64,000 nt of DNA from Ruminococcaceae bacterium UBA2857 (GTDB taxonomy: Bacteria; Bacillota; Clostridia; Oscillospirales; Acutalibacteraceae): the NCBI GenBank assembly GCA_002350705.1, contig DEFH01000013.1:1-64000 (forward strand). The letters run 5' to 3'. The notes beneath the pieces are model-generated. The model was not told the DNA's origin and did not search any database. It worked only from the letters and a program-made list of their open reading frames with translations. This document shows, in pieces, positions 8,693-17,515 of this stretch. Numbering within the stretch: position 1 is the stretch's first letter; each line of letters begins with the position of its first letter. The position numbers and the translations under genes are program-made.

Positions 8693-9595
8693 TTGTGGAA
8701 TATGATTGTTGAAGTATATAACTGGTTCACGGCTTTAATGCTCAGTTTTCGGGCAACAGATGTGCTGGATATTGTTGCCGTGGCATTCATTATATATAAT
8801 GTTATCAAAATCGCCCGTGAAACAAGGGCGGAACAGCTATTGAAAGGAATCTTGATTTTGCTTATCGCTTTTACGATATCCAAGATTTTCAATCTCAAAA
8901 TGCTGAATACTTTATTTACCTCTTTTTTCCAGTTTTCCATGCTGGCTGTCCTGATTGTATTCCAACCCGAGCTGAGAAGTGCCCTTGAACATATCGGACG
9001 AAGCAAAATCGCCAAATACTGGAACGCATTTTCCTCTGTTGATGACGAGGAGGAAACCAAAACCAAACAACTTAAACGCAGTATCAACTGTGTTGTCGAG
9101 GCGGCAAATAATTTTCAGAAATCCAAAACAGGTGCCCTCATGGTGTTTGAACGTCAGACAAAACTCGGTGATATTATTGATACAGGCACGATTATCAATG
9201 CAGAGCCGTCTGTTCCCATGATCGGAAATATTTTCTTCAACAAAGCTCCCCTGCATGACGGAGCCATGATTCTCAGAGACGGCAAACTTTATGCCGCAGG
9301 GTGTATTCTTCCCCTGACCAAAAACAACAGCAGTGTCAGCGTGGATCTTGGTACACGTCACAGAGCCGCTCTGGGACTCAGCGAAAACAGTGATGCTGTC
9401 ATTGTGGTGGTCTCTGAAGAAACGGGTACCATTTCTGTCGTTACCAATGGTGTGATTTCCAGAGATTACAGCAGAGAATCCCTCAATATCACGCTGGAAG
9501 AACTGTTGGTGCCGAAAACTTCCGAAAAAAGTGAACGTATTCCCATTATTCCCGTCATAAAGAAGGTTAAGAAAAATGAGAAAGAAGATAAGTAA
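8693..9595 (+). CDS. cdaA: Diadenylate cyclase CdaA (c-di-AMP synthase)
   Basis: The enzyme condenses two ATP into the second messenger c-di-AMP, which controls potassium and osmolyte uptake and wall homeostasis. The 300 residues have three N-terminal membrane segments (about 23-42, 49-65, 80-92) and a DisA_N catalytic domain with the DGA motif (189-191, APLHDGAMI) and the RHR motif (222-224, GTRHRAALG); both are intact. The start is a TTG at 8693, chosen because AAAGGAGG (8676-8683) sits 9 bases before it, whereas the next ATG is too far. The gene overlaps cdaR by 20 bases. The usual third gene, glmM, does not follow; a terminator follows cdaR instead. Confidence 0.95.
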   Translation: MWNMIVEVYNWFTALMLSFRATDVLDIVAVAFIIYNVIKIARETRAEQLLKGILILLIAFTISKIFNLKMLNTLFTSFFQFSMLAVLIVFQPELRSALEHIGRSKIAKYWNAFSSVDDEEETKTKQLKRSINCVVEAANNFQKSKTGALMVFERQTKLGDIIDTGTIINAEPSVPMIGNIFFNKAPLHDGAMILRDGKLYAAGCILPLTKNNSSVSVDLGTRHRAALGLSENSDAVIVVVSEETGTISVVTNGVISRDYSRESLNITLEELLVPKTSEKSERIPIIPVIKKVKKNEKEDK

Positions 9596-10853
9596 ATTCA
9601 GACTTGGAAAACTTTTCTACAATGACAAATTTGTCATGTGTTTTTCCATTCTGCTGGCATTTGTTTTGTGGCTGTATGTTTCCTCCACCACACAGGAATC
9701 CTCTGTCTTTACCGTTACGGACATTCCCGTCAGTCTTCCCGAACTGACACATGAACTGAAATATTTCAATACATACGATGTCAAAGCGGAAGTCAAAATC
9801 TCCGGCAATGCCCTGGTTGTCGCTACCGTCACCAGTGATGATATTTATATCACGGCTTCCGATACCAGCTTTATCACCTCGCCCGGTACTTATACGCTGG
9901 ATCTGGTTCCCAAAAAAAGCGGGATGAAAACAGATTACAGCTTTGAATCCACCCCCTCTCCGTCAAGTCTTAACGTTTATGTGGACAGACAGGTCGAGCA
10001 GCGGGAATTTGCCATTACCGACAAAATCAAGGTTTCCTCTGTAGATGAAGATTCCTATGCATCATCTACCATGCTCTCTCAGCAGGTCGTCAAGGTATCG
10101 GGAGCGGAATCCGTTGTCAACAGTATCGCACAGGTCTGTGCCGAATATGAGTTCAAATCTCCCCTTTCCCAGACAACCGTTGTCAATGCACCGCTTGTTT
10201 TTTACGACTCGGAAGGACAGAAAATTGACACTTCTTTCATCACTTCCGATATTACAAGAGTAGATGCCACCATTCCGATTCTGAAAGTTGTCACGGTTGA
10301 TATCAAACCGTCCATTCTCAATATGCCTGCCACACTGGATCTCAGTGACAGAATAACGGTTGAACCTTCCACTGTAAAAATCGCTGTTCCCAACAATGCC
10401 AGCGGTATAACGGAAATTCTGACGGAAAATATCGACTTCTCAAAAGTGAGCATTACCAATCATGAGTTTGAAGTGGGACTGTCCATCCCGTCGGGCTGCC
10501 GCAATATTGACGGAACCGACAAGGTAACCGTCACACTGGATACCGGTGATATGAACACAAAAATCCTTACTCTCACGAATTTCACTGTCATCAATGAGGG
10601 AGCGGAGCAAACGACAGAAGTCTCCACCAAATCTCTCAATGTCACACTCATAGGGCCTCAGGAACAGCTTTCCTCGATTACCGCCTCCAATGTGACAGCC
10701 GTTATTGATATGTCGCTGAAATCGTCAAATTTCATTGGTCTGGCGGAAATGCCCGTGTCTGTCAATATCAACAGCAAATTCAACAAGTGCTGGGTATACG
10801 GAAGCTACACTGTCAATGTCAACTCTACCAAAAAAACAGAATCCGGTGCATAA
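9576..10853 (+). CDS. cdaR: CdaR, YbbR-domain regulator of CdaA
   Basis: This membrane-anchored extracytoplasmic protein modulates CdaA activity. The 425 residues have one N-terminal membrane helix (about 19-36, FVMCFSILLAFVLWLYVS), followed by tandem YbbR-type beta domains with recurring patterns such as DIPVSLPEL, VKVSGAESVVNSI and LNVTLIGPQEQLSSI. It overlaps the 3' end of cdaA by 20 bases in another frame, so the pair is translationally coupled. Confidence 0.9.
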   Translation: MRKKISKFRLGKLFYNDKFVMCFSILLAFVLWLYVSSTTQESSVFTVTDIPVSLPELTHELKYFNTYDVKAEVKISGNALVVATVTSDDIYITASDTSFITSPGTYTLDLVPKKSGMKTDYSFESTPSPSSLNVYVDRQVEQREFAITDKIKVSSVDEDSYASSTMLSQQVVKVSGAESVVNSIAQVCAEYEFKSPLSQTTVVNAPLVFYDSEGQKIDTSFITSDITRVDATIPILKVVTVDIKPSILNMPATLDLSDRITVEPSTVKIAVPNNASGITEILTENIDFSKVSITNHEFEVGLSIPSGCRNIDGTDKVTVTLDTGDMNTKILTLTNFTVINEGAEQTTEVSTKSLNVTLIGPQEQLSSITASNVTAVIDMSLKSSNFIGLAEMPVSVNINSKFNKCWVYGSYTVNVNSTKKTESGA

Positions 10854-10858
10854 TAAAA

Positions 10859-10895
10859 AATCCCTTTCGGAAACCTATTCCGAAAGGGATTTTCT
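10859..10895. terminator. Bidirectional terminator between cdaR and trxA
   Basis: A 12-bp perfect stem (10859-10870 with 10880-10891) is flanked by A6 on the left and TTTC on the right, so it can end transcripts from both convergent genes. Confidence 0.9.
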
Positions 10896-10912
10896 GATAC
10901 AGCAGTTTTCGT

Positions 10913-11221
10913 TTAATCACTGAGCATGGCTAAAATGGCATCCTTTGGCTGTACACCGATTTTTGCATCAACAATCTCACCGTTTTTAATGAGAACCAAT
11001 GTCGGAATACTCATGACACCAAATTTCTGTGCCAGTTCGGGCTGTTCGTCAACATTAACCTTGCCGACTCTTATATTTTGACATTCATCCGAAACCTCGT
11101 CCACAACAGGGGACAACATTCTGCACGGCATACACCAGGAAGCCCAGAAATCTATCAGAACAGGTGTTTGCGACTGCATGACTTCTTTTTCAAAATTTTC
11201 CTTTGTAATCTCAAAAACCAT
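10913..11221 (-). CDS. trxA: Thioredoxin
   Basis: This cytosolic disulfide reductase has 102 residues, the normal length. The active site is WASWCMPCR (C30 and C33). The dipeptide between the cysteines is Met-Pro rather than the standard Gly-Pro, which should shift the redox potential. The cis-proline loop SIPTLVLI and the FDVDEQPELA-type segment (VNVDEQPELAQKFGV) are present. It has a good ribosome site (AAAGGAGA) and ends at a bidirectional terminator shared with cdaR. Confidence 0.95.
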   Translation of the reverse strand: MVFEITKENFEKEVMQSQTPVLIDFWASWCMPCRMLSPVVDEVSDECQNIRVGKVNVDEQPELAQKFGVMSIPTLVLIKNGEIVDAKIGVQPKDAILAMLSD

Positions 11222-11268
11222 TTTTCATTCTCCTTTATCGTATATTATTATTGCCGAAAAGAGCGGTT

Positions 11269-12270
11269 TTATTTTTTCTTTTTGGAATGTTTGCCTTTTG
11301 GAGCGGGAGTTTTGACCGGCTCCTGCTGACGAAATGCCTTGGCATTAATCAGGGCCTTGACAAACTGCGGATGCTTTTGGGTAAATTCCGGTTCCTCCTG
11401 CGGATGTGCAATAATATAGTCCTCCTGCTGCTTGGCATAAATGCTCGCCAGATTCAGACCGCATATCACAAGATACAGGATAATGGACAGAATCGCTCCG
11501 CTGCCCACATACGGATACAGCAGCAAAAAAATATCCACCAGACACAGAATCGCTCCTGCCATACAGGTAATATGCTTGATATGTCCCCGTCTGTCAAAGC
11601 ACAGTGTCACAAAGCACACAAACGGCACAACTGCCAGCAGCATTGCAAATACGGAATGAGAAATAGCCCCTCCCAATCCTTCAACATTGCCGAAGGATTC
11701 ACCGATAGCACCTCCCATTGCCATTTGCAGAACACTTTGTCTCACGATAACAGATGCACAAAGATATTTTTGACCATTCAGAGTGGCTTTGTTCAGTACA
11801 CTCACACTTTCAGGGGTATACTCACTTTTATCCAGACTTCTGGATTTGTCCACAAGCTCCGCCAGCGTTTTTCCGTCAATGCCTTGTTTCAGGGTATACG
11901 ACCACTGATAATCGGCTGTCGGAAGTGCCCTGTATGCCAAGCCGTCTTTGACTTCTTCGGAAGTTTGGCTTTCTTCTTCGGTTTCAGCCTTGGCGAGAGC
12001 CTGAAATGCCTCCTCCAGTTGTGCGGCCGCACTGTCAATTTCCTCCTGCGTGGCAAGTTTGGTATAGGCCTTTGTAACAGTAGGTGTGATCTCCAAATCT
12101 TCTGTAATATACAGCTTCGCACTCAGAAACGGTGAACTCAGCAGCAGCATACACAGCACAAAACAAATGATCAGGCATATTCTGAGAATCAGTGAAGGTG
12201 TCGCCAATGGTCTTTTCTTTTTGGGAACATTGATAACCTTTACTTTCTTTTCCTTTTTTTGTTCACTCAT
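11269..12270 (-). CDS. Multi-pass membrane protein of unknown function
   Basis: This 333-residue protein has a basic cytoplasmic N-terminus, a first membrane helix (about 29-51), a ~150-residue extracytoplasmic part with a FIVAR-like helical segment (EEIDSAAAQLEEAFQAL), then three further helices (about 205-225, 235-252, 258-275) and a basic C-terminal tail ending HSKKKK. Its start codon overlaps the stop of ppa by 4 bases (ATGA), so it is translationally coupled to pyrophosphatase. I recognise no family. Coupling to ppa might reflect only operon packing. Confidence 0.65.
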   Translation of the reverse strand: MSEQKKEKKVKVINVPKKKRPLATPSLILRICLIICFVLCMLLLSSPFLSAKLYITEDLEITPTVTKAYTKLATQEEIDSAAAQLEEAFQALAKAETEEESQTSEEVKDGLAYRALPTADYQWSYTLKQGIDGKTLAELVDKSRSLDKSEYTPESVSVLNKATLNGQKYLCASVIVRQSVLQMAMGGAIGESFGNVEGLGGAISHSVFAMLLAVVPFVCFVTLCFDRRGHIKHITCMAGAILCLVDIFLLLYPYVGSGAILSIILYLVICGLNLASIYAKQQEDYIIAHPQEEPEFTQKHPQFVKALINAKAFRQQEPVKTPAPKGKHSKKKK

Positions 12271-12803
12271 AGATAACCGAATTTCTCCTTGTAATTGTTG
12301 ATGGTTGCCTCAATGATCGCAATTGCCTCTTGTTTGCCTTTCACATCGTCTACAACAGTCTCTTTGTTTTCAAGAGTTTTGTATACAGAGAAGAAGTGTG
12401 TCATTTCGTCAAAGATATGCTTCGGAAGCTCTGAAATATCCGTATACGCATTGTATGTCGGATCATTGAAAGGAATGGCTATAATTTTTTCGTCATTTCT
12501 GCCGTTGTCGAGCATGGTAATAACGCCTACCGGATAACACCTGATAAGTGTCAGCGGCAGAATCGACTCCGAACACAGCACCAGTACATCCAGCGGATCA
12601 AAGTCATCTGCATAGGTACGGGGAATAAATCCATAGTTTGCCGGATAGTGCGTAGAAGTATGTAAGATACGGTCCAGCTTGAGCAAGCCGCTTTGCTTGT
12701 CAAGTTCATACTTTGCCTTGCTGCCTTTCGGAATCTCGATAACGACCATAAAATCATCGGGATTGATTCTGGAAGAATCCATATCATGCCAGATATTTTG
12801 CAT
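12267..12803 (-). CDS. ppa: Inorganic pyrophosphatase, family I
   Basis: It hydrolyses pyrophosphate to phosphate, pulling biosynthetic reactions forward. The 178-residue length is typical of the bacterial soluble form. The metal-binding signature DFDPLDVLVL (D67, D69, D72) and further acidic residues in DNGRNDEKI are present, as are the IEIPKGSKAKYE substrate loop and the YGFIP segment. The ribosome site AAAGGAG lies 9 bases before the ATG. The next gene (membrane protein at 11269) overlaps its stop. Confidence 0.95.
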   Translation of the reverse strand: MQNIWHDMDSSRINPDDFMVVIEIPKGSKAKYELDKQSGLLKLDRILHTSTHYPANYGFIPRTYADDFDPLDVLVLCSESILPLTLIRCYPVGVITMLDNGRNDEKIIAIPFNDPTYNAYTDISELPKHIFDEMTHFFSVYKTLENKETVVDDVKGKQEAIAIIEATINNYKEKFGYL

Positions 12804-12884
12804 AAAATTATCTCCTTTGTAAAATAAATTGATACTGACATTATACCATAATTATTATCAAAAAGCCATACTTTTTTAGTAAAA

Positions 12885-12922
12885 ATATAAAAACAGGACA
12901 GGAAATTTCTTTCCTGTCCTGT
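12885..12922 (-). terminator. Terminator after secF
   Basis: A perfect 13-bp stem (12893-12905 with 12910-12922, loop TTTC) is followed on the minus strand by TTTTATATTTTT. It lies 6 bases past the secF stop. Confidence 0.9.
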
Positions 12923-12927
12923 GGGGA

Positions 12928-14010
12928 TTATTTTTCGGATTCTGTTTTTTCCGTATCGGAAACCGTTTTTTCAGATTTTTTGCTTTTTCCGGACTTTTTG
13001 TTTTTGGAAGAAGCACTTTTTGCAAGGAGCTTTTTGGCTGCCTTTTTTTTGTCCTGATGGTTTTTCCAGAGTACCCACAGCGGTGCTGCAATGCACAGGG
13101 AAGAATACGAACCGGAAATCAAACCAATCATCATAGGAAGGGCAAAGCTGAGAATAGAGTCGATACCGTAAATCAGTGACACAACCAGTACAGAGCCAAT
13201 GGCTATAATGGTTGTAATGGATGTACAGATCGTTCTGGTCATGCACTGGTTCAGACTGGCGTTAACCAGTTCGGCTGTTGTGGTTTTCGGACCGGACTTT
13301 CTTCTGTTCTCTCTCACACGGTCATAGATAACGATGGTATCGTTCAGAGAGTAACCCAGAATCATCAGCACAACTGCAATAAAGTTGTCATTGATCGGCA
13401 TACGGAAAATAACAAAGCAGAAATACACAATAATCAAGTCATGAATCAAGGCGACAACCGCCATGACACCGGCTGAAAAACCGCCAATTTTTCTGAAACG
13501 GATGGCAACATAGAAAATCATCAAAACGGCTGCCAGAATGACAGCAATCACACATTTCCAGAAGAAGTTGGCACCTTTGGAAGCGTCCACAGCAGTAGAG
13601 GATTCTTCTTCAAAGCTGTTTTTCGGATAGCCTTTCTGAAGTGCATCGGTAATTGCCTGCTTATGTTCGATAGATACCGCCTTGTTTCCCGTAAATTGCA
13701 GGGAAACAATATGTTTTGTGCTTTCGGTTGCACCTGCCGCGAGGTTCTCACTGTAGGAGAAATCCACTTTTTCGTTTTTGAGTGCATCAATGCCTTTGAG
13801 CGTATCATTGACAATTTTTTCAATCTTTTTGTGTGACGGCTCACCGCCATAGTTGTACTTGATAATCGTACCGCCTGTAAACTGAATATCCACCATAGTA
13901 GGCATCAGTGTCAGGTTGAGGATCAGACCAATCAGCATCAGTCCCAGTGAGATACAGAAAAACTTTTTGCAATGCTTTACAAAATCGATATGGAAATTTT
14001 GTCTCATCAT
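12928..14010 (-). CDS. secF: Protein translocase subunit SecF
   Basis: SecF works with SecD, using the proton motive force to drive late steps of Sec-dependent export. The 360 residues show six membrane segments of the RND/SecD-SecF type, an early extracytoplasmic domain (about 40-150), the conserved QFTGG-type motif (IQFTGGTII) and the GYSLNDTIVIYDRVREN signature in the second half. The tail is a Lys/Ser-rich extension of about 40 residues. Its start overlaps secD by 4 bases (ATGA); GGAGGT precedes it. Confidence 0.95.
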   Translation of the reverse strand: MMRQNFHIDFVKHCKKFFCISLGLMLIGLILNLTLMPTMVDIQFTGGTIIKYNYGGEPSHKKIEKIVNDTLKGIDALKNEKVDFSYSENLAAGATESTKHIVSLQFTGNKAVSIEHKQAITDALQKGYPKNSFEEESSTAVDASKGANFFWKCVIAVILAAVLMIFYVAIRFRKIGGFSAGVMAVVALIHDLIIVYFCFVIFRMPINDNFIAVVLMILGYSLNDTIVIYDRVRENRRKSGPKTTTAELVNASLNQCMTRTICTSITTIIAIGSVLVVSLIYGIDSILSFALPMMIGLISGSYSSLCIAAPLWVLWKNHQDKKKAAKKLLAKSASSKNKKSGKSKKSEKTVSDTEKTESEK

Positions 14011-15356
14011 GACTTCTTACCTCCATACAATCTTTTATTTCTCAGGAATTTATATCCCGAAATTGAACGGAGCATCAGTCTTGAAGCAGCCACGCCCATG
14101 ATGAAGTTGGCGATAACACCAACGAGCAGGGTATAACCGAACGCATAAATCAGACCTGTTGTGGAAACACCGAACAAAGAGGAAAGGATATTGGCAGGAC
14201 CAAATACCAGTATCAGAATCACGGCAACGATAATAACGGTGACGTTTCCGTCGAAAATAGCGGCAAAGCTGCCCTTGGTACCGTTGCGGATACAGCCGTC
14301 CAGTGTTTTTCCTGTCCAAAGTTCGTCCTTGATTCTCTCAGCCGTGATGATGTTAGCGTCAACACCCATACCGATAGAAAGAATCAAACCGGCAATACCG
14401 GGAATTGTCATGGTAAAGCTGGGGAAAATGGTAAAATAGCCTGAAACAGCCATAATGGAAATAGAAAGCTGACCGATCAATGCAATAAAGGCAATCGCAC
14501 CGGGCAGTCTGTACATGATCAGCATAAAGGCACAAATCAGAGCCAGTGCCACAATCGCAGCAATTCCCATTGCCTGCAAAGCGTTGCTGCCGAGAGACGG
14601 GCTGATCGTGCCGTAGCTTTCGACTCGCAGTTTGAAAGGCAATGCACCGGCATTAATTTTGTTAGCCAGAGAAGTTGCTTCTTTGGAAGTGAAGTTGCCT
14701 GTAATCACGGCACTGCCGCTGTCTATTGCCTCATTGACGGAAGGAGCGGAAATCACTTCGTCATCCATCCAGATAGAGATTTGCTGACCAACATAATTAG
14801 CGGTAGCCTCTTTGAATTTTTCTGTACCCTCGTCATTGAATTCAAGAGCAACAACAATTTGTCTGGATGAATTACTGTTTGCCTGCTGGTAGGAAGCGTA
14901 TGCACGCTTTACATCCTTACCGGTCAGCAGAACCTCACCTGTCTGTTCTGTGCCGCCTCTGAATGTCAGTTCGGAAGTAGATGCCAGTTCCGCAATAGCT
15001 GCATCGGGATCGTAATCCTTTTCATCGGATTTCCACGGAAAACGGATGGTAATTCTGTCGTGTTCATAGTCGGGATAGACTTCATAGTCGGTGATATTCT
15101 GACCGACCAGACGGGAGTCAAGGATTCCCTTGACATCCTCCATTTGAGTTTCATCAGCGTCGATGCCTTCCGCAGGTGCAAACACCGCTTCCACACCACC
15201 GTTGATGTCGATGCCCCATCGAATGTCCGCAATGCCCTTGATCCAGGTAACGTCAAAGTCACCGTTTTCACCGTATACACCAAAAACAGACGTATACGCC
15301 AGGGCAAGTATCAGCACAAAAACGATGAAGAACACCGGTTTGCCAATTCTTTTCAT
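14007..15356 (-). CDS. secD: Protein translocase subunit SecD
   Basis: SecD is the partner of SecF in the membrane translocase. The start is the ATG at 15356 (MKRIGKPVFF), preceded by GGAGG at 7 bases; upstream in-frame codons lie in the leader. The ~449-residue protein has an N-terminal helix, the family motif RWGIDINGGVEAVF, a P1 head domain including ALEFNDEGTEKF and VISAPSVNEAI, and a C-terminal set of five helices with GMGVDANIITAERIKDE. There is no yajC next to it. It is transcribed from the consensus promoter at 15419-15447 with secF following directly. Confidence 0.95.
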   Translation of the reverse strand: MKRIGKPVFFIVFVLILALAYTSVFGVYGENGDFDVTWIKGIADIRWGIDINGGVEAVFAPAEGIDADETQMEDVKGILDSRLVGQNITDYEVYPDYEHDRITIRFPWKSDEKDYDPDAAIAELASTSELTFRGGTEQTGEVLLTGKDVKRAYASYQQANSNSSRQIVVALEFNDEGTEKFKEATANYVGQQISIWMDDEVISAPSVNEAIDSGSAVITGNFTSKEATSLANKINAGALPFKLRVESYGTISPSLGSNALQAMGIAAIVALALICAFMLIMYRLPGAIAFIALIGQLSISIMAVSGYFTIFPSFTMTIPGIAGLILSIGMGVDANIITAERIKDELWTGKTLDGCIRNGTKGSFAAIFDGNVTVIIVAVILILVFGPANILSSLFGVSTTGLIYAFGYTLLVGVIANFIMGVAASRLMLRSISGYKFLRNKRLYGGKKS

Positions 15357-15418
15357 ACGGTATCCTCCAATATGTTTGGTTTCGTATCCGACAAATACTG
15401 TCAGACGTATCAAAAATA

Positions 15419-15447
15419 ATTATATCTATTTTGTCTATAAAAGTCAA
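15419..15447 (-). promoter_or_regulatory. Sigma-A promoter of secDF
   Basis: On the minus strand TTGACT (15447-15442) and TATAAT (15424-15419) are separated by 17 bases, about 60 bases before the secD start. Confidence 0.85.
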
Positions 15448-15626
15448 ATCTTTTTTCAAAAATTACAGTCAAATTTGCTGTGAGTCTTTCCAAATAAAAA
15501 TATTGAAATTTTCAAAAAATCGTTTTTTTCTATGAGAATTCTACAAAAAACGCAGTTAATACTTATCGTAATTGCATCAAGATAAAAATTGCACAAATTT
15601 CGATTAAAATTTTTGTCAATATCATC

Positions 15627-16835
15627 TCAGGGCAAAGAGACGATAAATTTCACCCATTGGCCATATTCACTCTGAGCGGTAATTTTTCCGCCGTGAGCCT
15701 CGGTGCTTGCCTTGGCAATGGCAAGTCCCAGACCATATCCGCCGCTTTTACTGTTGCGTGACTCGTCCTGACGGAAAAAGCGTTCAAAGATTTTTGTCAG
15801 ATTTTCAGGTTTGATACCCTCACCTGTATTATATACTTCCAGAATGGTTTTTCCCGACTGACGGAACAGTCTGACAGAGATTTCGCCTTTTTCATCGGAA
15901 TATTTCACGGCATTGTCAATCAGAATCGTCAGGATATGTTTCAGGGAGCTTTCATCTCCCCTGCACATAATATTGGGTTCTGCATTGACATCCAGCTTTT
16001 TGCCCATTTCAAACACAGTGCTCTCAAACGGCAGGGCTGTCATCATCACCAAATTGCTTAAATTCACGTCTGTCATCACGAGTGCATGACCGCTTTTGTC
16101 GTCAAGCCTTGCCAGACAAAGCAATTCATTCACCAGTTCGCTCATTCTCTTTGATTCTGTGCGGATATATCCCAGCCACTTGTTTTCACCGATTTCCGCC
16201 TCCAGTACGTCTGTATTGGCACTGATAACAGCTAAAGGGGTTTTCAGTTCGTGACTGGCATCCGAAATAAACCGTTTCTGCTTGTCAAAGGTCTCCTTGA
16301 CAGGTTTCACCAGCCAGAACGACAGCACCCACGACAGCACAAAGAACACCATAATCGCTATAGCTCCCATAATAACCGTTGTCAGCAATAAGCTTTCATA
16401 AGTATGCTTATACTGTGTAATATCCAGAAAAACAATAATTTTGCCGTAGGACTTCAATTCTATCAGATAGGCATAATTTCCCAGTTCACCTCTTCTGCTT
16501 CCCGAATTGAGAGCCTGATTGGCATATTCGATATAGTCATCCTGGGTTACAACCAATGTGCGTCCTGTGCGAATCGCTATCAGACGATAAGCTCCGTCTA
16601 TCAGCACGGAAAAAGTATCCATATAGCCCGATTCATTGTCATGAGAAAGGTCTGCTCTGTTATATTCACGGGGAACATTGCCGTCATTGTAGGCGGTTTT
16701 CAGCAGACGTTCATTGACTTGTGCCTGGTCGCTCACCTGAGCAACCACATTGATGGCAAACATAATTCCCACTGTAACAATAGCAAGAATCGCTGTCAGC
16801 ATGGCAACAATTTTAATTCTGAGCTTTCGTATCAC
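15627..16835 (-). CDS. Membrane sensor histidine kinase
   Basis: This kinase of an OmpR-type two-component system autophosphorylates and passes phosphate to the regulator encoded just upstream. The 402 residues hold two membrane helices (about 10-33 and 150-175) around a ~115-residue extracytoplasmic sensor, then HisKA with SHELKTP (H195), and HATPase_c with N-box DNAVKYS (N308 region), GEGIKP and GGYGLGLAIAK. No clear HAMP domain separates helix 2 from the phospho-acceptor helix. The signal is unknown. The start overlaps the regulator stop by 4 bases. A family name beyond the general class cannot be given. Confidence 0.9.
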   Translation of the reverse strand: MIRKLRIKIVAMLTAILAIVTVGIMFAINVVAQVSDQAQVNERLLKTAYNDGNVPREYNRADLSHDNESGYMDTFSVLIDGAYRLIAIRTGRTLVVTQDDYIEYANQALNSGSRRGELGNYAYLIELKSYGKIIVFLDITQYKHTYESLLLTTVIMGAIAIMVFFVLSWVLSFWLVKPVKETFDKQKRFISDASHELKTPLAVISANTDVLEAEIGENKWLGYIRTESKRMSELVNELLCLARLDDKSGHALVMTDVNLSNLVMMTALPFESTVFEMGKKLDVNAEPNIMCRGDESSLKHILTILIDNAVKYSDEKGEISVRLFRQSGKTILEVYNTGEGIKPENLTKIFERFFRQDESRNSKSGGYGLGLAIAKASTEAHGGKITAQSEYGQWVKFIVSLP

Positions 16836-17509
16836 AGCCTACCACCGTCCAGACAATATCCGATACTCCTTCTGGTTTTGATCTGTACTTTGGAATTCAG
16901 CATTGCCAGCTTTTTTCTCAGGAAGGAGATATAGACTTCCACATTGTTATATTCGCTGTCATCATCATAGCCCCAGATTTTCTTGACAAATGCTTCTTTT
17001 GTCACAATCTGCCCCGCATTGGACATCAACAGTTCCATCATCTGAAATTCCTTTCTGCCCAGAACAATCGAACCCGTTCCACAGACAATTTCACCTTTTT
17101 TCAGGTCAAGGGTAATATCTCCGTATTTCGGATTAATGTCCACAACAATCCCCTTGCGTCTTGTCATCGCCCGTATTCTTGCCAGCAGTTCCCCTGTTGA
17201 AAACGGCTTTGTCAGATAGTCATCCGCTCCGCAGTCCAGACCTTTGATTTTGTCATCTATTTCTGATTTTGCCGTCAGCAGCAGGACAGGTGTTTCGATT
17301 TCCTTGACTCTCAGATATGTCAGTACATCCAGACCGTTCATTTTAGGCAGCATAATGTCCAGTATAATGCAGTCATATTCATCTGTCAGGGCATATTCCA
17401 AACCTGTTTGTCCATCGTTGGCAATATCAACAATATACCTTTCTTTTTTCAGAATCGCTCCGATGGCATCTGCCAGACCAATCTCATCTTCCACGACCAA
17501 TATTCTCAT
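16832..17509 (-). CDS. OmpR/PhoB-family response regulator
   Basis: A DNA-binding response regulator of 225 residues. The receiver domain has the acidic pocket EDE (7-9), phospho-acceptor D51 in IILDIMLPKMNG, the switch Thr in LLLTAKSE and K101 in YLTKPF. The C-terminal winged helix ends in VQIKTRRSIGYCLD, the usual DNA-binding wing. It is translationally coupled to the histidine kinase (ATGA overlap). It starts 6 bases past the NUDIX gene's stop, so all three may be one transcript from the promoter at 18440-18468. Confidence 0.9.
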   Translation of the reverse strand: MRILVVEDEIGLADAIGAILKKERYIVDIANDGQTGLEYALTDEYDCIILDIMLPKMNGLDVLTYLRVKEIETPVLLLTAKSEIDDKIKGLDCGADDYLTKPFSTGELLARIRAMTRRKGIVVDINPKYGDITLDLKKGEIVCGTGSIVLGRKEFQMMELLMSNAGQIVTKEAFVKKIWGYDDDSEYNNVEVYISFLRKKLAMLNSKVQIKTRRSIGYCLDGGRL

Positions 17510-17515
17510 GCATTT

